Source: Hyaloperonospora brassicae (taxonomy: Eukaryota; Oomycota; Peronosporomycetes; Peronosporales; Peronosporaceae). From it: 64,000 bases of DNA. Position numbers and translations under genes: made by a program. The DNA lies in contig CANTFL010001445.1 of NCBI GenBank assembly GCA_947650285.1, forward strand, positions 992,001-1,056,000, written 5' to 3'. Below the pieces are notes generated by a model. It saw nothing but the letters and a program-made list of their open reading frames with translations, did no database searches and was not told where the DNA came from. This document shows, piece by piece, positions 57,772-64,000 of this stretch; the stretch's first letter is position 1; each line of letters starts with the position of its first letter.

Positions 57772-60700
57772 ATTGAGATATATTTTCAGGTGCAAGCTGT
57801 GGAGATAGAGGACATTTTTTTTGTCTACCTCAATACTTTGGGGTGTGTATATATACGAACAACATCAATTTTCCTGTAAAGCAACAAAAATAGTCGATTC
57901 GAAATGCTAAAGTGATCATGATTATTTGAATGTGTTTGAGCCATCGAGAGCGCTATGTTATGCAGTCGCTATATATATATTCCGATCGAAATATCGTCGC
58001 TTCCTTATTTGTCAATAATGCTGTACTTGCTGCCGTTTCACAAGTGTTTTTCTTTTTAGTTTGCGTATAATTCAGATCCTAGGGACAATGGAGGGCTACG
58101 AGAAGTACAGATAATAAAAGATGAATATGAACAAGCCTGAAGGGTTAGAATGTGCTGCATGAGAATTACGCGTAATGTGAGGTCAAAGCGGACCCAACTT
58201 TCCCAGATTGCGTAGCAATCAGTGCACAAAAAACGAAAAGGACGAGTTATGAAGCAGTTATGAGATACACAAAGTAAGTCTGGAAGCGTGTGGAAAAGAA
58301 TAGGTGCTTAGTGGTAACAATCTGTCAAACTTGGTAGCGGTATTATATGTGATAAAAGCAAAAGCCAATTCTACGATTGCATGAATGTTGTGTGTTCCTA
58401 TAAGGCAAGCTAACATTCATAGGGCGTTCGTACGCGCAGCTGATGAATATGGAGTTAGCACACATCTTTGTATTCCGTATATGATGCATTAAACCTCGGA
58501 GGTGAGGTATGATTACGGTATGCGTGTCATTGATGATTTAAGATAATGTTTACAGCAATACCTGTCGATACCTGTCTAAATGAAAAAAATGACATGGACG
58601 CAGAAATGATGGTTGAAACTTACGCTGTCAATGTATTGGTCGCAAGGTCGACCAGCAAGAGTGTCGATGTTTGATCCGCACACTTGGCATGTCTCGCGAT
58701 CAAATATTTTGGTCGTGCAGGTATGTTTCTGGGGACGCCTTGTCACTTCGACGAAATTCATGGATACCAGCTTCATATAGTATATACTATTCTAGAGTGA
58801 CTTGACAAGCAAAAACTCGTCAAGACTAATGCAGTGCGATGATCGATGCGAAAGAAAGATCTTGTTGTGAAGACCAACCTTGAGGAGGTGTGCTGCTGAC
58901 ATCAAATGGACTGGAACACCTATTCTCACAATCACTCATGTATTCAGTTGCTACTAAGTAGATATCTGTTTCTTGCTCGCAACATGGTACCGGAGATCTC
59001 TTTTGCTGTGAACAGGCATCCCGAAGTTTCCGCAAACCCACTATCGGCTGATTGAATCACCCGATACTTGGTCGGCACGTTCCAAGTAAAGTAGCAATCA
59101 AATGAGACGGTTATCCCAGTCTTTCTCTACGTATTTACTGTTAGCAATGCTAAATTTTCTGGAGACAAACAAGCATAAATTTTGTCAGCGATGGGACTGT
59201 TTGTGCAAATAATATGGTGGCTGGTTGGTATTGCAAGAAACAAAGGGAAGTGGAGACTTCGGCTGTTGCGGAAGAACACGTTGTTGCATCTTGTGGTGTC
59301 AAATAGCTATATGGAACGGAAAAGCTGACCAGTTAGCTAGAATGGTAGTTAAGCTCTCAATGCGCATTAATACTGATGTATACATAAGTTGCTATCATAC
59401 AAGTGAAAAAAGAAGCACTTGTGTGGCCAAGAATTTGGATGGAGCTACGATGTATCGGATTATAATACTGTAGATGTTACATTCAGGCGATCTATGTGAC
59501 TACGAACAATAGGCTCGATGACATTCAGGATAAGGTCATCCCCGTGCCTCGGATCAAAACTGTGCGAGCTGCTTTTTTTTCTAAGTAGGTAGAATCCCGG
59601 GGAGGAAAATTGAATACAGGTGGCTGATGTATAGGATATTTCCAGGTCTCTAACACCCTATCTACGACCGTAAGCCAAATTTCTTGCTAATTTGGGATAA
59701 GCTGTCAACACAAGCAATAGATCACGCTTCAAGTCGACGAAGTATCATTATAGTCGAGGAGAACGAATGGATACAAAAAAGGCGTGCAGATTCACCTGCT
59801 ATACTGGCTATACGCTCACTATGCTAATAACGTTCTCCTACCAACCACGATGTGATGACGCTTTTGCCTTGTTTGGTACGTTGTACACCATCATTGTAAG
59901 CGACATAGTGATTCTGCGGTGCCTTTCCGTGTCGAGGATGTCACCTTCATGACGACAATGCACGGTATGCAGAGTCGGACCGTAAAATTTGAATGACAGA
60001 GAAAGAGGTAACATTGCCGTACAATCGAACGATAGACAACACTTATAGTTGACGCTTGTATCGGCAACGCCTTCGACTCCTCTCGCAAAATGATTGTCAA
60101 CGACTAGCCGCGAGGCTTTGTAGCTATTCAAATCAGAGAAAATAACAACAAATTGGTGGATATATTGCAATATATATAATTACACAAATGTGCATAGGCG
60201 AGGGTTTAGTATCCATCAGTGGCGCTTATTATCATTTTCGCAATTATTTATTTGTAGAATATAAAAATGATATTTTATGTGTCAAAATAGAGTTGTGGGA
60301 TTTTATTGTATTCAGTTTGCAAAGAAGTCTTTTCTAGTTTTTATTGTCCGGTGCATATTCTTCGCTACTTAAATTTTTTTTACCTGGAGAAGGATACGTA
60401 GCAGCAATTGGCGCCACTCGTTCAACATTCTGGCACGGACCATGACCCCAGCTAGCGATTACACATTCAAAGCGATACAGGTGCAATGAGGAAAGGAAAA
60501 TGTCATCGACAGTGGTAAATGGAGATTGTTAGGGTAACATTATAAAATAAAATGGTTTAGATTGAGGGTTACACCCATAAAATACATCGTTTCCCTTCCG
60601 TTCAACTTAGATGCCCCCATCTAGGTTTTAATGCTTCCTTTGCATCGTAACGAGCGTGCGTGAAAGGTAGGTTGATTGAATTTCACCATGTAAAAGTGAG

Positions 60701-61276
60701 TATTTGCCACCTTGTCATTATTACCAGGGAGTGCTTCATACCCACTGCTCATAATGCACCGATCATTACGCGCGCTCTTTATAGTAAAGATGGTCATGTG
60801 TACAATGGCTCATGCCAGCCATTTAACATAGCGTCGTGATCTGTTCGAAAATAGGAACCGTGAACATAATATAATATGCTCCTTGACGTGAACAGAAATT
60901 GCAATTGCATATGATGGGCGCCACCGATTAAGCGTCCAATACGCGTTGTTATATTTATCGCAGATAGCCCGAAACCACGTCTCCTCAATTTTTGTGCTAT
61001 GGTCAACTTACATTGAACTTTACCCGAAATAAGGCCAGACAGAGTTCGCTTAATTAAGTCTTTGAATATGGTACAATAGGTGGGATGGGTGAGCTTAGTA
61101 ACGGTCACCTGATTTCCGTAAGTTCAGTTCCGTAAATTGACGATAACGTATCGTCTGATACAGGTGCCATGATAAAGACCAAAATGATCACATACCACGA
61201 CGACACTTCTGCCATCTCTTAGAGTAGACGCGTTTTGTATGGGCTAATGAAGCGGGTCATACGTTTGTCTTGTCGG
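57772..61276. other. AT-rich gene-poor region
   Basis: Short frames only, no recognisable domain or structured repeat. Confidence 0.55.
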
Positions 61277-61318
61277 TGGGACTCGGCGTATCTACCCGGC
61301 ATCCAACCCATTACGCTA
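61277..61318 (-). other. tRNA-like pol III A/B box pair
   Basis: On the minus strand TAGCGTAATGGG (61318-61307) fits the A box in 11 of 12 positions, and CGCCGAGTCCCAC (ending at 61277) resembles a B box. The spacing is near 17-20 nt. No matching acceptor stem is seen, so this is a tRNA relic or SINE head at best. Confidence 0.25.
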
Positions 61319-61829
61319 CGCAGCCTTATCCGTTGTCGATGATAATGTTACCTAGCAATTCTAATGAACGCAAATGCGATTTTTCATTTCGTTCAGTACG
61401 ATACATATGTAGCAACTGCACTTCTATGTCCTTTCTGCGCCTTTTAACGTATGATCGATAGGCGTAGTTTGGAGTGTTCTTTACAGTAACTTTCAGCATT
61501 TTCCGAGTACCAGCCGCAGAGAAGACTTTCGTTTATTCAGCACAAACCAACGATATAGTGCGATATGTTATCAATAGTACAAAGTTATTTGCTCCTTCAT
61601 TAAACTGTTGCTCCGTCGATGTCGCTTCGTGAAAAGACGCTCTGTTCTTGCGAATGACCTCCAATTATGGTTGCGCTTGCTCAGGATGTGGCAGAATCCA
61701 AAAGGCACGGATGCGCAGGATGTATTATCGTACTAGATATCGGGACCTTGCACAAGTGACAGTGTTGCCACGTGTGTCTGTTCCCAACTTTGCGTACGCA
61801 TGGCCCTCCACAAAACTAGTCTGTTGCTC

Positions 61830-62823
61830 TTACTCCCGTCGGCTTAATTTGCCCGTACTCATACCTCGAAGGTCGACACTGCAGTCACGGTCCACAATGT
61901 TCTCAATGCTGGCCATATGCTGCTTGATTCGATCCAGATAGTAGCGTTCAGGAGAGGACAAAGAGTCGGATGAGCTGCTAATCGAGTTACCGTCTCCTTC
62001 CTTTGATGTACTTGGACCTCCGGCCTCGCCACTCGCCCTGAACATCACGCACTTTGCGTTCGGCGACTTTGGTGGCAGGGATGTCGGCACAAAGCGATTC
62101 TGTTGCATTCCCGAATCGACAGACGAGGTAGAATTCGGAGGGAAGAGAATTTGCTCCGTACACTCGTCTGTATCGCTCCGCACTTGCATCGCTGTGCGAG
62201 ACTCGTTCTTCTCGCTGCACGAAGACTCTGATCGCTCTTCCTCGTCTTTGATTGACATCTCGTCGTTTCTTACACAGTAAAAGTGATTGTGATCTTGCTC
62301 GTCGGACGTGTGTTCTCTCACAGTGACACTCTGCTGCTCTGAGCCCAATCGGCTATCGATCACGCGGCCTTTCTCGTCTTGTGGAGCATACTTGTCCACT
62401 TGCAGCATCTTTAAAAGTCGCTCCTTACTATGAGCCGTCAATGAACGAGTACACACTTGCTGCATGAACTCATTCAACTGTCGAACGCGATGCACACATA
62501 AGCGAAGGTTAGACGAGTGCAGACACTACTGCGAGCTCAAGACAACATATTCGTACCAACACTTGTCGAACTTCCACTGTCTCGGGTCGTAGCGAGCCTT
62601 TGCGACTCCACCAGATCTTGGGCGGAAACTTCGCGGTAATACGTGCAGAGTTTTGGCCCAACTTCAGGTGCTTTGCGAAATATCGAAATTGCCGGTAACG
62701 AATAAGCCGTTGATAGCACAGACCCTGGTAGTTCACGGACGTGCGGTACACCGTGTAGGCCAGCGGCGTGTCGGGGTGGCGCGTCTGTGAGCCAATGACA
62801 GCCACACGCAGTTTCCCGGCCAT
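61830..62823 (-). CDS. PX-domain phosphoinositide-binding protein, two exons
   Basis: Exon 1 spans 62823-62563 and exon 2 spans 62477-61830, separated by an 85-bp GT-AG intron (62562-62478). Splicing joins VEVRQ to LNEFMQQVC in phase 0 and gives 302 residues. Residues about 5-105 form a PX domain: TVYRTSV, then RYRQFRYF (the RR[YF]xxF box that contacts the PI3P phosphate), FPPKIWWSRK (PPK loop) and the final helix LNEFMQQVC. The remaining ~200 residues are Ser/Glu/Asp-rich and probably disordered, with no second domain seen. PX proteins bind endosomal phosphoinositides in trafficking. ATG 62823 was chosen because the frame above it lacks an ATG and the initiator at 62932-62949 lies just upstream. 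Confidence 0.85.
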
Positions 62824-62931
62824 ATCGTGGCTATCGCTGCTGCGAGGCAGAGACTCGCGCGGCTGACAGAAGCACCACAGACAACGAGGAAAGATGTCGC
62901 GCAACAGAATTGTTGGTAGGTCTTGTTCAGT

Positions 62932-62949
62932 CCCAAATGGAGAATGGCC
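62932..62949 (-). promoter_or_regulatory. Oomycete Inr/FPR core promoter of PX gene
   Basis: The minus strand reads GGCCATTCTCCATTTGGG, matching the core YCATTYYNCAWTT exactly (CCATTCTCCATTT). It implies a 5' UTR of about 120 nt before ATG 62823. Confidence 0.65.
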
Positions 62950-64000
62950 GCTGGGGAAATCTTCAAATGGCAATCTAAGTACGATTTAGGGCCACAAATA
63001 GTGCGAGTGTCGCAGAGAAAAAACGTGCACGTGTCGTGCATTCGTCAATTACCGGCCAGTGCGATGATGTAACACCCATGCAGATCGCACGATGTTGACC
63101 ACTCTCTCCTTGCGCAATATAAATTGACAATCGAGTTGCTAAATGAGAGGCTCGTAGACGGCAAACTGAGGCAGGCTATGCAAGCACAGTTGCGACGTTT
63201 TTCGACGATAAGCAACTTCAACGGGATGTATCGCCTCTTTCTCGTCACTTTTGACTGTACATATCGCCATCCAGCACCCACCCATTAATGACAAATGCTA
63301 GTAATGAACGTATATGATGAAACTGCAACTTATAATTGATGTGACTACAGTAGCATGAGTAGATAATATCCGATCATTAGTAGGATGTCTGGCCTTTCAA
63401 GCATATATTACTGAATTCCGTAGCATATTATTATATTGCTGCATTTAACACGGGGAGCTTCACGATTCTTAGCTTGATTATTTCTTATTGATTCCTTCAA
63501 GTTTTTAGGAATATACTTCAATCGGCAAAATCATAGCTAGCAAAATTAGTGTTATGAAATAATGAAGGGCTTTTTCTGTATCTGAACATTATTATTATGT
63601 CATTCTGTATCACACACTATAAATAAAGATGTCAATCGACCCGGATACTGATGGTTTCAAGCTAAAAAGAATTACAAATTAAAAATGCTTCGTTATGTAT
63701 ATTATTACGAAGGATAATTAGTTTTTAACTGTTTTCCACTCAGCTAAAAACTACAAAACAACATTTAGTATTAAATTGCAATCGTAAGGTATTTTAACGG
63801 TAAAATCTTTGGTTGTATCATTACAAATTAGTTTGCTATATAATCAGGTGCAACGATAGAATAATAAAAATGCGATAATCATGACAATTACCAAATAAAG
63901 AAGATATTACTCACAGAATACATTCTTCTTACAGTTGAGGTATTTTAAACAGTGTTACAGGGGAAGCCCGTTATAGGGTATTTTTTACAACAATAATGAT
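62950..64000. other. AT-rich flank upstream of PX gene
   Basis: A 78-codon minus-strand frame (63045-63281) has no recognisable feature. From 63290 on the sequence is very AT-rich with no gene seen. Confidence 0.5.

Noticed and set aside
62824..62973. Upstream extension of the PX protein
   Set aside because: No ATG in the extension; it spans the core promoter match at 62932-62949.

Overview
The window looks like a nuclear contig from an oomycete (Peronosporales type, a Phytophthora or downy-mildew relative; species not determinable). The reasons are compact, GC-richer and mostly intronless genes in AT-rich gene-poor sequence; an 85-bp GT-AG intron; an oomycete-style Inr/FPR core promoter upstream of two genes; GT71-type mannosyltransferase genes; and Ty3/gypsy chromovirus-like elements.

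Layout. 1-2509: AT-rich, with one tRNA-like pol III box pair. 2510-10076: an old Ty3/gypsy element (element A, coding on the minus strand) with diverged ~315-bp LTRs, a polypurine tract, and shattered gag, protease, RT, integrase and chromodomain. 12643-25505: a much younger 12.9-kb gypsy element (element B, minus strand) with 1105/1106-bp LTRs about 98% identical, a 4-bp target duplication (CAGC), PBS, PPT, gag, protease, RT/RNase H, a second cellular-type RNase H, and an integrase with chromodomain. Element B also carries a long decayed antisense coiled-coil reading frame on the plus strand, between its PPT and the end of pol. 29-45 kb is the gene island: a membrane-anchored subtilase with two cytosolic C2H2 fingers, a foldback/TIR element with 279-bp arms, a GT71-like mannosyltransferase, a torsin-like pseudo-AAA protein, a second GT71 paralogue and a single-pass, stem-like membrane protein. 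45-61.8 kb is gene-poor and holds a diverged solo LTR related to element B (~49.0-50.0 kb, opposite orientation) and one decayed unidentified gene near 57 kb. 61.8-62.8 kb carries a two-exon PX-domain gene; the last 1 kb is AT-rich with no gene seen.

How the genes work together. All five intact genes of the 29-45 kb island encode proteins with a signal peptide or signal anchor. The island is therefore a secretory-pathway neighbourhood: two Golgi-type mannosyltransferases, an ER-type torsin-like protein, a plasma- or endomembrane subtilase and an anchored stem protein. The PX protein would act on phosphoinositide membranes. The rest is transposon sediment of at least two ages. The most unusual material is in element B (dual RNase H, antisense coiled-coil frame, GATC-dense 19-bp LTR repeats) and in the zinc-finger tail of the subtilase.
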